A stretch of DNA of 64,000 bases. Origin: Victivallales bacterium. GTDB taxonomy: Bacteria > Verrucomicrobiota > Lentisphaeria > Oligosphaerales > Oligosphaeraceae. The notes below the pieces were generated by a model. The model did no database searches. It was not told the origin of the DNA and saw only the letters and a list, made by a program, of their open reading frames with translations. Below are positions 1-8,786 of the stretch, piece by piece; the first letter of the stretch is position 1, and the number at the start of each line of letters is the position of its first letter. A program made the translations under genes and the position numbers. The stretch spans positions 91,908-155,907 of the forward strand of contig JAFXUD010000009.1 of NCBI GenBank assembly GCA_017535315.1, written 5' to 3'.

Positions 1-573
1 GAGCGCGAACGCGCGAAGAAGAGCACCTCGAAGGAGGTGGGACGCGTGGCAGGCGCCAATCGTCTAAATAACGAGATGAAGGCCTACACAACGCAGCTTC
101 TTGGCATCAAGAGCGACATCGACCTCCGCAGCGACAAGGAGTGCTACGGCATGGAAGGCTCGCCGATGGGCGAGGCCGCGACCTGGTTCCACTACTCTTC
201 CTCCGCATATGGCGGCATGGCTGGCGACGGCGGCAAGGCCGCATTCTGCAAGGTCTTCCGCGTCTTTCTTGACAAGGCAAACTACCCGATTGACTTCCAC
301 TGCATCGCAGGCCAGGACAGGACAGGAGCCGTCGCCTTCATCACGAATGGCCTACTTGGTGTGCCCGAGGAGAAGCTCTACCTCGACTGGGAGGTCACGG
401 GCTTCTGGAACCCGAATGCCGAGTTCAACCATGTTAAGCGCTTCGACAAACTTGTCGATGTCTTCGCGAATCTGCCAGGCAAGACCATCAACGACAAAAT
501 TGAAAAATATGTCCTTGATCTAGGCTTCACCATGGAGGAAATCAACACCTTCCGTGAAATCATGCTCGAATAA
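1..573 (+). CDS. Tyrosine/dual-specificity phosphatase family protein, 5' truncated
   Basis: The reading frame is open from the first base, so the gene begins upstream of the window; a GTG at 37 is possible but there is no reason to prefer it. The fragment of 190 residues carries HCIAGQDRTG (cysteine codon at 301), the C-x5-R phosphate-binding loop of protein tyrosine phosphatases, here in the C-x2-G-x-D-R-T-G form typical of the Y_phosphatase3 (bacterial PTP, phosphoinositide-like) group. Upstream, the DLRSDKE segment fits the D-L-R element that precedes the catalytic loop in this family. The substrate cannot be told from sequence. No operon partner is visible; the next gene is convergent. 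Confidence 0.8.
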   Translation, partial: ERERAKKSTSKEVGRVAGANRLNNEMKAYTTQLLGIKSDIDLRSDKECYGMEGSPMGEAATWFHYSSSAYGGMAGDGGKAAFCKVFRVFLDKANYPIDFHCIAGQDRTGAVAFITNGLLGVPEEKLYLDWEVTGFWNPNAEFNHVKRFDKLVDVFANLPGKTINDKIEKYVLDLGFTMEEINTFREIMLE

Positions 574-600
574 CGAGGAAGAAGTGAATCAGCGAGCGTT

Positions 601-1530
601 TCACGTAATCTCCTCCTTTTTGCACACATCATGCAGTCGGCGTCTGCCACGGATATCGAGGATTTCAGTCAGGCTGCCAATGGTTACAAGCACCGTGCCC
701 AGGACGATGGTGGGTGTCAGGGGCACCTTTTCAATCAGGTTGTCGGGAAGGACGGCACCCCAAATGATAGAGAAGACGATTTCCAGCGAATAGACGACTG
801 TTGCGTTTGTCGCCGTGACATGTTTCAAAGCAAAGAAATTTAGCGCATGGGCTATTGCGACAATGAAATAAGAATAGATGGCCCAGGCGGCCACAAGGGT
901 ACGAGATACTGGTAGCGCAAAGAAAAGGCGTGGTTCGACTATGAACCATGCCACCAAGGAGAAAAATCCTGCAAAGCCTTCCAGTAAAATAGCGATGCTC
1001 ATGGGGTCGTACTTTTTTGCCAGGTCGGTCAGCAGGATGATAAAGATTGCGCGAATAAGGCAACCGCCACCCATAAGCAGCAAGCCTGGGAGTTGTGTTC
1101 CATGAAGCGTGGGAGTCAATGCAAGCATTATTCCCGACAGAACCAGCAGGACGGACACCCATGTCTCCTTGCTGACACATCGCCTGACACTCAAAAGAAC
1201 CACGGGAAGTACAACAACCGTCATGCAGACGGTGAAGGCCCCCGATGCCACATCAAAGGACTTTAAACCATAGAGAAACATGGTATTGAATGCGGCACTC
1301 AAGATGGAGTAGAAAAGGCATCGCAGAATAAATGGACGCCCATGCTGGCGGCATTCTGTTATTGTACGGCGGTGAAAGGCACCGAACAACAGCAGCGAGC
1401 CAGCCAGAGAGGTCACGCAAGAAGTGGCGAATGGAGGCACCTCCGATGGAATGCAGGTATATAGAATGACCTCCAGCGACCAGTAAAGGGTTACGCAGAT
1501 TAGGCAGATATTAGCCTGAAGACGATTCAT
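601..1530 (-). CDS. EamA/DMT-family transporter, 10 TM
   Basis: A 309-residue very hydrophobic protein with about ten predicted membrane helices in two halves, each beginning with an amphipathic helix, as in the drug/metabolite transporter superfamily (EamA). The second half ends with the family-like run NATVVYSLEIVFSIIWGAVL, followed by a short basic cytoplasmic tail (residues 293-309). It probably exports or imports a small metabolite across the inner membrane; the substrate is not predictable. It is convergent with the phosphatase and separated by about 60 bases from nfo, which lies upstream on the same strand. Confidence 0.8.
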   Translation of the reverse strand: MNRLQANICLICVTLYWSLEVILYTCIPSEVPPFATSCVTSLAGSLLLFGAFHRRTITECRQHGRPFILRCLFYSILSAAFNTMFLYGLKSFDVASGAFTVCMTVVVLPVVLLSVRRCVSKETWVSVLLVLSGIMLALTPTLHGTQLPGLLLMGGGCLIRAIFIILLTDLAKKYDPMSIAILLEGFAGFFSLVAWFIVEPRLFFALPVSRTLVAAWAIYSYFIVAIAHALNFFALKHVTATNATVVYSLEIVFSIIWGAVLPDNLIEKVPLTPTIVLGTVLVTIGSLTEILDIRGRRRLHDVCKKEEIT

Positions 1531-1589
1531 CTGATGACAACAACCGACTATGATAACTTTCTATAAAAATGTGCTTGGCTTTATCCGAA

Positions 1590-2432
1590 TTATTGTATAA
1601 ACGATTTGAGCCAGGCTATTTCCTCTGCCCATTTCTCCTCGTTTGGCGTTTCGAGGATAAGCGGGATGTTGTCGAAGCGCTTGTCCTGAACAATGCGTGC
1701 AAAGGGAGGCTTTCCGATGTTGCCTGCGCCCAGTTCGGCATGCCTGTCCAACTTCTGCCCAAGGACGCCTTTGGCATCATTCAGATGCATTCCGCGCAGG
1801 TATTGAAAGCCGATGATGTGGTCAAACTCCTCGAATGTCCGTTGGTATTCTTCTTCTGTGACGATGCCATATCCAGCGGCGAAGCCATGACAGGTATCGA
1901 AGCATACCCCCACGCGTTCTGGCATATCGACCGCTTCCAGCATATCGGCAAGCTGCTGGAAGGTATAGCCAAGATTGCTTCCTTGACCAGCTGTGTTCTC
2001 AAATACGGCGATGACGTCGGGAACGGTTTGAAGGGCTTCACGCACGCTTGCCGCTATCAACTTGATGTCATCTGCTTCCGATATCTGCTTTAAGTGACTG
2101 CCAGGATGAAAGTTAAGAAGCTTTAAGCCAAGGACTTGGCATCGTTCCAGTTCATCAATGAAGGCCTTTAATGACTGGGCGCGTTTTTCTGCGTCTGGTT
2201 GTCCGAGATTGATGAGATAGCTGTCATGCGGCAGTATCATATCGGCAGTGTAGCCTGCTTCTGCGCAGGTTGTCTTGAAAAGCTGTGCCTCTTCTTCTGA
2301 AATGGTTTTGGCAAACCATTGCCGCTGGCTTTTGGTGAAGAGGGCAAATCCTGTTGCCCCAAGGTTTTTGGCCTGTAAAGGCGCATTCTGCAATCCGCCT
2401 GCGATGCTGCAATGTGCTCCTATGTATTTCAT
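1590..2432 (-). CDS. nfo: Deoxyribonuclease IV (AP endonuclease)
   Basis: Endonuclease IV cleaves 5' of abasic sites in base excision repair. The 280-residue product has the family's trinuclear zinc-site motifs in order: MKYIGAHCS at the start, NFHPGSH near residue 110, FENTAGQG, GVCFDTCHGFAAG, MHLNDAKG, RHAELGAG and a closing ILETPN. The ATG at 2432 is preferred over the TTG two codons upstream because an AGGA lies six bases before it and the protein then begins exactly like known Nfo proteins. A perfect 27-bp hairpin lies 50 bases upstream. Confidence 0.95.
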   Translation of the reverse strand: MKYIGAHCSIAGGLQNAPLQAKNLGATGFALFTKSQRQWFAKTISEEEAQLFKTTCAEAGYTADMILPHDSYLINLGQPDAEKRAQSLKAFIDELERCQVLGLKLLNFHPGSHLKQISEADDIKLIAASVREALQTVPDVIAVFENTAGQGSNLGYTFQQLADMLEAVDMPERVGVCFDTCHGFAAGYGIVTEEEYQRTFEEFDHIIGFQYLRGMHLNDAKGVLGQKLDRHAELGAGNIGKPPFARIVQDKRFDNIPLILETPNEEKWAEEIAWLKSFIQ

Positions 2433-2481
2433 CTGCAATCCTTTTCTTTTCGCTATGTTTCCCAGAGAATATAAAAGTGTT

Positions 2482-2540
2482 TTATAGAGGTAATTTCAAA
2501 CCTAGCGCATTTCGCGCTAGGTTTGAAATTACCTCTATAA
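2482..2540. repeat. Perfect 27-bp inverted repeat with 5-base loop
   Basis: The left arm 2482-2508 and right arm 2514-2540 are exact reverse complements around the loop ATTTC. The arms read TTATAGAGGTAATTTCAAAC then CTAGCGC. It sits between nfo and a long non-coding stretch. As RNA it would form a very stable stem; as DNA it is a large dyad. A related sequence with the core lost is found at 60526-60557, and the AGGTAATTTCAA part recurs before other genes, so it may be a regulatory or mobile unit rather than a plain terminator. Confidence 0.85.
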
Positions 2541-3070
2541 TTAACTTGGGTTGTCCCAACTTCATAGAGAGATTATACAAGGTTTGACTTTTTCGGAAAT
2601 GGAAACCGTTATTGTCTCATTTTGCCCAAGCTAGACACAATGATTGGAATCCAGAGTCGCGACCGTAAATAGTTTAGCACACACTCGCAGGGAGTGCAAG
2701 TAGCATGGAGTATTTATTTGAAAATACCGAAAAAAAACAGCTTTAGAAGAACTGCACTGTTCTTGGAAACGTTCTTTGGAATTTGATTCTTCAAAATGAG
2801 AGCGACATTATGGATCAACCTCTGCTTGCAGAACATATGTGCATACTGATTTCCATTCCTCTACAAAACGCCATCCAGGAAAAGAACAAAGATGAACGCA
2901 GGTTTACCATTCTGATTTGGTGAGATTGAGACGTTTTTTTGCACTAAAATAGTTTTTCTTATCATCGTCTATTTGCCTTTATTGGAAAACATGTTATCTT
3001 ACTTTCAAGATTATGGCGGTTGGAAGACTGCTAGGTTCAATTGAATATCAAATACACAGGAGACGAAGTC
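2541..3070. other. Long intergenic stretch, no gene found
   Basis: About 530 bases, AT-rich relative to its surroundings. I find no convincing reading frame, tRNA or known RNA. The last part could hold the promoter of the phasin-like gene: TTGCCT at 2972-2977 followed after 16 bases by TATCTT. That assignment is weak. Confidence 0.4.
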
Positions 3071-3391
3071 ATGTTAGATTTGCTGGAAAAATCATTCCTG
3101 CTGGGGCTGGGGGCACTGTCGATGTCAAAGACCACTGCGGAGAAATTCATCGACGAGGCCATCAAGCAAAGCAAAATCACACCAGAAGAGGGCAAATCTC
3201 TTGCCAATACCTTTGAAGAAGAGGGGAGCAAGGTGCGTGCGAACCTAGAGAACACGCTGGTTGAAATCATCAAGACCCGCGGCGCATCCATCATTCCTGG
3301 CTACCAGTCCGTCAAGGAACTGGAAGACAAGGTTGCGGCGCTAGAGGCCAAAGTAGCTGCCCTTGAGGGCAAGGCCCCTGAGAACAAGTAG
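3071..3391 (+). CDS. Phasin-like small helical protein
   Basis: A 106-residue protein starting at ATG 3071, which has AGGAGA eight bases upstream; the ATG ten codons earlier has no ribosome site. The N-terminus (LLEKSFLLGLGALSMSKTTAEKF), the following E-x-G-K-S-L-A-N segment and a C-terminal alanine-rich heptad repeat (KVAALEAKVAALEGK) match the pattern of the polyhydroxyalkanoate granule-associated (phasin, PhaF/PhaI-like) family. The C-terminus is a probable coiled coil for oligomerisation. No polyhydroxyalkanoate synthase is nearby, so granule binding is only a family-based guess. It ends 15 bases before folC and may be cotranscribed with it. Confidence 0.6.
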   Translation: MLDLLEKSFLLGLGALSMSKTTAEKFIDEAIKQSKITPEEGKSLANTFEEEGSKVRANLENTLVEIIKTRGASIIPGYQSVKELEDKVAALEAKVAALEGKAPENK

Positions 3392-3406
3392 ATTTGTCCT
3401 TTAGAT

Positions 3407-4651
3407 ATGCGTGACTATGATGAGGCACGGGAACAGCTCTTTTTTGGGCTGTTCAAGGAGTATTTTGACTCTGAAAAGGATGCTGGTAAGCAACATGACC
3501 CCGCCAACTATTCGCTGGAGCGCATGTACCCTCTTGCGGAACTGGCGGGAAATCCCGAGCGTCGTCTCAAAGTGATTCACATCGCAGGGACGAAGGGCAA
3601 GGGAAGTACCTCGCACTTCATATCGGCCCTGCTAGAAGCCAGTGGGAAGATGGCGGGGCTCTTCACCAGTCCACACCTCTGCACGGTGCGGGAGCGCTTT
3701 CAGGTCAACAATCTGCTTCTGCCATATGATGTGCTCATCAGGGAATCCACCGAGTTTTTGAAAGACGTCAAGGCGAATGGACTGAAGCCAAGCCTGTTCG
3801 AGCTTTTCACGGTTCTTGCGCTCAAGATGTTCGCTTCGCAGGGCGTGGAGTACGCTGTGATGGAGACGGGTATCGGTGGTCGTCTGGACGCGACGAACTA
3901 CATCCCGAACCCCGTCATGACGGTGATTGCGCCCGTCAGCTTTGACCACGTGGCACTTCTTGGGAATACCATTGAGGCCATTGCCTCCGAAAAGGCGGGA
4001 ATTATCAAGTCAGGCGTGCCTGTGGTGATTTCCAAACAGCCCTACGCGGCAGCGGAAAAGGTGCTTCTGGATAAAGCGGTCTCTGTATCAGCTCCTGTGC
4101 TGCGCCCAAGCGACCTGGCGGAGACGGTTTTATTCCTGCCAGAGAGATTTCCCTTCTTCCTGCGCGAGAATTTCTGCTCCTCCCTGAAGGCGGTGGAGGC
4201 ATTGGGGCTTCGGCCACAGCCGAAGAATTTTAAGTTGCCGCAGTTGCGTGCTCGAATGGAGCTTATCCGCCAACACCCCCGAATGGTGCTGCTGGATGCC
4301 GCACATAACGGCGATTCGATGCAGAAGTTGGTGGCAGGTCTTGCTGAGATGTACCCCGATGTCAACTGGACGGTTGTGCTTGGTTGCGTCAAGGGCAAGG
4401 ATGTGCATGGCATGGCCCAGGCACTCAAAGCCCTACCGAATGCCACATTCATTCTCACGAATCCACAGACGGGCAAGGGAAGCGCTCTGCCTGAGCTGGA
4501 AACCGAAGCCAAAAACGCTGGCCTACCCATCCTTTGCACGATTCCCGAACTGAAAACCACCAGTCAACTGCCACAGGATGTGCCCCTTCTTTTCACTGGT
4601 TCCTTCTTCACCGCGCTGATTGGCGAGGAGTTGTTCGGGGGTAGGGAGTAG
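3407..4651 (+). CDS. folC: Folylpolyglutamate / dihydrofolate synthase
   Basis: FolC adds glutamate to folates (and in many bacteria makes dihydrofolate from dihydropteroate). The 414-residue protein has the Mur-ligase-family P-loop GTKGKGSTSHF near residue 62, then TSPHL, the GIGGRLDATN segment near residue 157, SFDHVALLGNT, EKAGIIK, and the C-terminal-domain LLDAAHN. Length is close to the family norm of about 420. The ribosome site is weak, consistent with translation coupled to the phasin-like gene 15 bases upstream. A foldback repeat begins eight bases after its stop. Confidence 0.95.
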   Translation: MRDYDEAREQLFFGLFKEYFDSEKDAGKQHDPANYSLERMYPLAELAGNPERRLKVIHIAGTKGKGSTSHFISALLEASGKMAGLFTSPHLCTVRERFQVNNLLLPYDVLIRESTEFLKDVKANGLKPSLFELFTVLALKMFASQGVEYAVMETGIGGRLDATNYIPNPVMTVIAPVSFDHVALLGNTIEAIASEKAGIIKSGVPVVISKQPYAAAEKVLLDKAVSVSAPVLRPSDLAETVLFLPERFPFFLRENFCSSLKAVEALGLRPQPKNFKLPQLRARMELIRQHPRMVLLDAAHNGDSMQKLVAGLAEMYPDVNWTVVLGCVKGKDVHGMAQALKALPNATFILTNPQTGKGSALPELETEAKNAGLPILCTIPELKTTSQLPQDVPLLFTGSFFTALIGEELFGGRE

Positions 4652-4658
4652 GGAGTGG

Positions 4659-4803
4659 CGACGGCGTTCTCGCTAATGCTCCTGAATTAACGCCTAATGA
4701 GACGGGAGGGACGGGAGCAACAAAAAAATATCTTGCGTCATGTTGCTGTCGCTCCTGTCTCTCCTGTCCCTTTTAGTTAGGAGTATTAGCGTCCTCGACG
4801 TCG
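4659..4803. repeat. Foldback element, copy 1
   Basis: About 145 bases whose ends (CGACGGCG... and ...CGACGTCG) and inner GGGAC/GGGAG-rich arms are inverted repeats, giving one long imperfect hairpin: GACGGGAGGGACGGGAGCAAC near 4700 pairs with the segment near 4741-4770. It is closely related to the element at 6374-6532. It lies just after the folC stop and is followed by a T-run (CCCTTTTAGTTAG), so it could act as a transcription terminator. I see no target-site duplication. Confidence 0.75.
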
Positions 4804-4898
4804 GGAAGCCATGCCAACTCCACAAGGCTTTGGTATAAGAGAGAAGGGGCTGTCCTGTGCACGGTACGCAAGCACCGCTTTTTTTCATTGGAGGAAAT

Positions 4899-6341
4899 AT
4901 GAGTGTTTTTCGCCACAATGGTTGTAGTACTCGGTTCATCCGCCTATTGGTGTTTTTGTGGCTGTTGCCTGTCTGGCTCATGGCGGCGGAGAACGTTTAT
5001 GTCCTGCCGATTGAAGGTGAAATCAACAACGGGATGCTCAGCGTTATACGTCGCGCCTTTCGCGAGATAGACGAACTGAAGCCAGAAGCTGTGGTGGTTG
5101 AGCTGAACACGCCAGGCGGTTCTGTTGATTCGACCCGAAAGATAATCTCGCTGATTCGCGAGGTTAAGGCAAAGAAGAGACCCGTCTATGCCTTTGTCAA
5201 TCCTGATGCCTTGAGCGCGGGAGCCTTCATCAGCATCTCCTGCGACGCCATCTATATGGCCTCGAATGGTACCATTGGCAGTGCGCTGCCCATCATGCAG
5301 GGACAGGGAGGTGGTTTTGAGGAGCTTTCGGGGAACATCGGCGAGAAGGTGATGTCCGCCATACGCTCGATGGTTCGCAGTCTGGCGCAGGAGAACGGCT
5401 ACCGTGAGGATGTCGTCATGGCGATGGTGGATCCCAATCACGACGATGTGAAGATCGGCGACACGCTCATCTGCGCAAAGGGCAAGATTCTGAATCTCAC
5501 GGCAAAGGAGGCCACGGCCGTTTATGGAGACGATGGAAAGCCTGTTCTTGCGGCAGGCATGGCCAACAGTGTGTCTGAGCTTTGCAAGGCGATTGGAAAA
5601 ACAGGTGACTTGAATATCGTGCGCTTCGAGAAGAAGGCATCCGATGAGCTCGCGTTATGGATAACGCGTTTCGGTGCGCTTTTCCTTGGCTTGGGGATGA
5701 TGTTTATCTTCATTGAAATCAAGACGCCTGGCTTCGGTGTCTTCGGCATCGCGGGCATTGCTCTTCTTTGCGTCTATTGCTTTGGACACTATGTGGCGGG
5801 ACTTGCCAGTGTTGTGGAAATCGTGATGATTTTTGCAGGCATCATCCTTCTGGCTTTGGAGGTGTTTGTCGTGCCTGGCTTTGGCATCACTGGCATTTCA
5901 GGCATTGTGCTGATTGTGTTGGGCGTGGTGATGGCTGTCGTGCCTGCTCTTCCAAAAGTTCCCGCCTTGCCTGGTCTGGAAAACAGTCTGTGGAATGACG
6001 TCCTTCAGCCTGCCATTGTCCATTTGGGAACAGCGATATTTGTCATCGTCGGATCTTTCTGGCTTCTTCACTCGCTATTGAAGCGCACAAAGGCCTATAA
6101 TACTATCTTTAGCCATGCAAACCTGGACAACAAGGCGGGATATGTCGGTGTGAACATGGAGGAATCAAACTCGCTTATTGGTTGTACTGGCACGGCTCTC
6201 TCCGTCTTGCGTCCGTCTGGCATTGTGCTTATCGATGGCAAGCGCGTTGATGTGGTAACGAGCGGCGACTTCATCGCAGAAGGAACGACGGTCAAAGTCA
6301 TCGCCGTCAATGGCGCCTCCATCATTGTGGAAAAGGTGTGA
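4899..6341 (+). CDS. nfeD: NfeD-family membrane serine protease
   Basis: A 480-residue protein beginning at ATG 4899 with GGAGG four bases upstream; an in-frame start 14 codons earlier lacks a ribosome site. Residues 10-30 form a signal/anchor helix. Residues 35-250 resemble the ClpP-like protease domain of NfeD1b/PH1510: VVVELNTPGG, and DALSAGAFISISCD, where the serine would be the nucleophile. Four or five membrane helices follow (about 255-390), then a soluble C-terminal OB-fold domain typical of NfeD. The family usually works with a stomatin/SPFH partner on membrane quality control; none is adjacent here. The gene is flanked on both sides by related foldback repeats. Confidence 0.9.
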   Translation: MSVFRHNGCSTRFIRLLVFLWLLPVWLMAAENVYVLPIEGEINNGMLSVIRRAFREIDELKPEAVVVELNTPGGSVDSTRKIISLIREVKAKKRPVYAFVNPDALSAGAFISISCDAIYMASNGTIGSALPIMQGQGGGFEELSGNIGEKVMSAIRSMVRSLAQENGYREDVVMAMVDPNHDDVKIGDTLICAKGKILNLTAKEATAVYGDDGKPVLAAGMANSVSELCKAIGKTGDLNIVRFEKKASDELALWITRFGALFLGLGMMFIFIEIKTPGFGVFGIAGIALLCVYCFGHYVAGLASVVEIVMIFAGIILLALEVFVVPGFGITGISGIVLIVLGVVMAVVPALPKVPALPGLENSLWNDVLQPAIVHLGTAIFVIVGSFWLLHSLLKRTKAYNTIFSHANLDNKAGYVGVNMEESNSLIGCTGTALSVLRPSGIVLIDGKRVDVVTSGDFIAEGTTVKVIAVNGASIIVEKV

Positions 6342-6373
6342 GGGGAGTTTTTTTCAACGGCAAGGATGTGTGG

Positions 6374-6532
6374 CGACGGCGTCTCGCTAATACTCCTGAA
6401 TTAACGCCAAATGGGACGGGAGAGACTGGAGGGACGGGAGCGACAAAAAAACTAGCGTCATTTTGCTATCGCTCCCGTCCCTCCTGTCCCTCCCGTCCCT
6501 TTTTAGTTAGGAGTTTAAGCGTCTCGCCGTCG
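6374..6532. repeat. Foldback element, copy 2
   Basis: This roughly 160-base element shares ends (GGCGACGGCG, CTCGCTAATACTCC) and layout with the one at 4659-4803. Its inner arms, starting GGGACGGGAGAGACTGG near 6413 and mirrored at 6472-6502, match at about 29 of 31 positions, giving a long near-perfect stem. It follows the nfeD stop and ends in CCCTTTTTAGTTAGG, so it could terminate transcription. A 15-base palindrome GACGACGCCGTCGTC at 6620-6634, beside the obg stop, may be a remnant of a third copy's end. Confidence 0.8.
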
Positions 6533-6642
6533 AGAATCTAAAAACAACCACTGAGGTATGGGGGGCTTTTGACTGTGGCGTTGCATGGGCGCTGGTATAT
6601 GCCACGGATTTCCAACGGCGACGACGCCGTCGTCACTCCATT

Positions 6643-7734
6643 CTACCATTCGTCGTCAAAGTCGTCTTCGTTTGGTTCGGGGCGCTGCGGTTTGCGGTGA
6701 GTGGCGAGGATTTTGTTTTTGATTTCTGGTGGCTCTGGGGGAAGCGTATCCAGGGTTTTCTGCATTAGACGGCAGATTTTCGCGCTGTCCTCGCCCAGTT
6801 CGGCGATGGTCGGGAAGATGACCACGCCATCCCCTTCGGATTTGCGGAGGCGGCGTAGGTTTTTGCGGGCTTCATCCAAGTCCATCTTGTTGGCGATGAT
6901 GATGAAGGGGCGCTTTGCCAAATAGGTGTCGTACTTTTCCAGCTCGCTACGTAGAGAGGCGAGGTCCTTCAGCGGGTCGCGTCCATCGACACCCCCCATG
7001 TCCAGGACGAAGCAAAGCAGACGGCAGCGTTCAATGTGGCGCAGAAAGTCGTGTCCAAGGCCGACATTTTCAGATGCGCCGTCGATGAGTCCAGGTATGT
7101 CTGCCACGGTGAAACGCCTGTAGTCGGGATTTTCAACGATGCCGACGTGTGGGTGCAGGGTGGTGAAGGGGTAGGGGGCTGTCTTGGGTTTTGCTGCGGA
7201 AATAGAGCGGAGCAGAGTGGATTTGCCCGCGTTTGGATAGCCGACCAGGCCGATGTCCGCCATCGTCTTCAGCTCCAGGTCCAAATCACGTATTTCCCCT
7301 TCTGCGCCTGGCTGGCATTTCTTTGGAGCGCGGTTGGTGGAAGTGACGAAGTGCGTGTTGCCCAAGCCGCCTCGTCCGCCCTTTGCGGCGACGAACTGCT
7401 TGCCTGCTTCGTCCAGGTCGGCAAGGAGTTCGCTGCTTTCGCTGTCAAAGACAAGCGTACCGACAGGCACTTTGACAATGAGGTCCTCGCCGTTGGCGCC
7501 ATGCAGCTTCTGGCCGCGACCAGAGCCGCCTGCCTTTGCCTTCCAGACCGTCTGATAGTGAAGCGCGATAAGTGTCAGCTCCTCGGGAACCGCCTGGATG
7601 ATGACGGAACCTCCATGTCCGCCGTCGCCGCCGTCTGGACCGCCCTTGGGCACATATTTCTCGCGTCTGAAACTTGCAGAGCCAGCTCCGCCATGCCCTG
7701 CCTCTACGTGAATGGTTGCTCGGTCTATGTACAT
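6643..7734 (-). CDS. obg: Obg family GTPase
   Basis: An essential ribosome-assembly and stress GTPase. The 363-residue protein starts at ATG 7734 (MYIDRATIHVEAGHGGAGS), which is where Obg proteins start; the upstream extension of the frame overlaps the neighbouring gene and is not Obg-like. The N-terminal glycine-rich Obg fold spans residues 1-155 (FRREKYVPKGGPDGGDGGHGG). The G domain has GLVGYPNAGKSTL (G1), ADIPGLI (G3) and ANKMD (G4). The C-terminus is a short acidic tail and there is no OCT domain. No strong ribosome site is visible. A TATAAT on the minus strand lies at 7750-7755, so transcription may start very near the ATG. Confidence 0.95.
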   Translation of the reverse strand: MYIDRATIHVEAGHGGAGSASFRREKYVPKGGPDGGDGGHGGSVIIQAVPEELTLIALHYQTVWKAKAGGSGRGQKLHGANGEDLIVKVPVGTLVFDSESSELLADLDEAGKQFVAAKGGRGGLGNTHFVTSTNRAPKKCQPGAEGEIRDLDLELKTMADIGLVGYPNAGKSTLLRSISAAKPKTAPYPFTTLHPHVGIVENPDYRRFTVADIPGLIDGASENVGLGHDFLRHIERCRLLCFVLDMGGVDGRDPLKDLASLRSELEKYDTYLAKRPFIIIANKMDLDEARKNLRRLRKSEGDGVVIFPTIAELGEDSAKICRLMQKTLDTLPPEPPEIKNKILATHRKPQRPEPNEDDFDDEW

Positions 7735-7784
7735 AAGCAGATAGGAAAGATTATAGGAAAAAGGAAACCTGCGGTCGGTCGTTG

Positions 7785-8786
7785 CTACTTGGCTTTGACC
7801 CGTATGACGCCGATATTGCCCCTGAAAGAAGGCACGAAAAGATGCTCGCTGATGGTTTTTGTCAGCATTCCATGCCATGAAAAGTGGAGGTGGCCTGCAA
7901 GAACTGTCTTGACGGGGCTGTCCTCCGCACAAACGAGGTCAAGGAACTCCCGTGTCTGGGCATTGGGTTTATAATTGCAATCGTCTCCCCAGGTCAAGTT
8001 ACGATGCTTAGGATCACGTTCCTTGTATATTTCGCCTACTCTGGGCTCGACCAGCGGGTCGATGGGAACATGTGTGACAAGGATAATGGGTTTGCGTTTG
8101 GCATAGGCCTCTTTGAAGCGTGCAAGCCCTTCCTTGGACATGTTGCTGGTTGAAACATTGAAGCCGACAACCATCAGGTCGTCGAATTCCAAAACTAAAA
8201 CAGGTTCATAGCCGTCGATGGATTTTTCTAGTTCCTTGACAGCTTCTGTTTTTTTAGCGGCAAGCCACCAGGGGGCAACGTCATGGTCGGCGCGGACGTA
8301 CATGTAAGGGATGGTCAATTTATGCATACCCTCCTTCAAAGCACGAATGTTGGCAAGCGAACCGAAGTCGCAGATGTCACCGCCAAAAAGGATGGCGTCT
8401 GCCCCTGTTTTATTAAGGCAATCGGGAAGGAGACTCCAGTTCTCCAATGAGGTCTTGCCGTTGTTTGGATTTCGGAAGTTCTTGTCGATTCGTTTTTTTG
8501 CGATATCGATGTTTTTTTCCTCCATTTCGGACAGATCCTCTGCGATGAGATGATAATCAGCCATCCAAAGGAATGCGTAATCCTTTTTCAGACCTTCTAT
8601 TTCGATTTCGACAGTCTCGAAAGTGAGGCCGAGTTTTGTAGCGGTCTCCTCATCGATGTTCAGAGCAGTTTTGGCCAGTTGAATAGGCTTGTTTTCTGCA
8701 TACATAGTGAAAGAAAAGATGCTACAAACAATGATGAGAAACCATCTCATACATGCCTTGAAACGGTTGAATTGTTTGTTGTCCAT
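7785..8786 (-). CDS. Secreted calcineurin-like metallophosphoesterase
   Basis: 333 residues with a signal peptide or anchor (residues 11-31, WFLIIVCSIFSFTMYA). The metallophosphoesterase metal-binding motifs appear in order: MADYHL (D-x-H), ILFGGDICD (G-D), YVRADHD in place of GNHD, VTHVP, and VLAGHLHF (G-H-x-H). The enzyme would hydrolyse a phosphoester outside the cytoplasm; the substrate is unknown. The start ATG lies one base after a direct repeat that flanks an inserted repeat element. Without that insert, the stop codon of the small gene at 8987-9256 would lie one base before this ATG, so the two were probably once translationally coupled. Confidence 0.8.
   Translation of the reverse strand: MDNKQFNRFKACMRWFLIIVCSIFSFTMYAENKPIQLAKTALNIDEETATKLGLTFETVEIEIEGLKKDYAFLWMADYHLIAEDLSEMEEKNIDIAKKRIDKNFRNPNNGKTSLENWSLLPDCLNKTGADAILFGGDICDFGSLANIRALKEGMHKLTIPYMYVRADHDVAPWWLAAKKTEAVKELEKSIDGYEPVLVLEFDDLMVVGFNVSTSNMSKEGLARFKEAYAKRKPIILVTHVPIDPLVEPRVGEIYKERDPKHRNLTWGDDCNYKPNAQTREFLDLVCAEDSPVKTVLAGHLHFSWHGMLTKTISEHLFVPSFRGNIGVIRVKAK

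Noticed and set aside
2541..3070. tRNA or small RNA gene in the long intergenic gap
   Set aside because: No cloverleaf with a T-loop consensus or other known RNA pattern could be found by eye.
3071..3391. Polyhydroxyalkanoate granule operon
   Set aside because: Only the phasin-like gene is present; no synthase, thiolase or reductase lies nearby.
4659..6532. Composite transposon carrying nfeD between the two foldback repeats
   Set aside because: No transposase, no target duplication, and both copies are in the same orientation immediately after unrelated genes.
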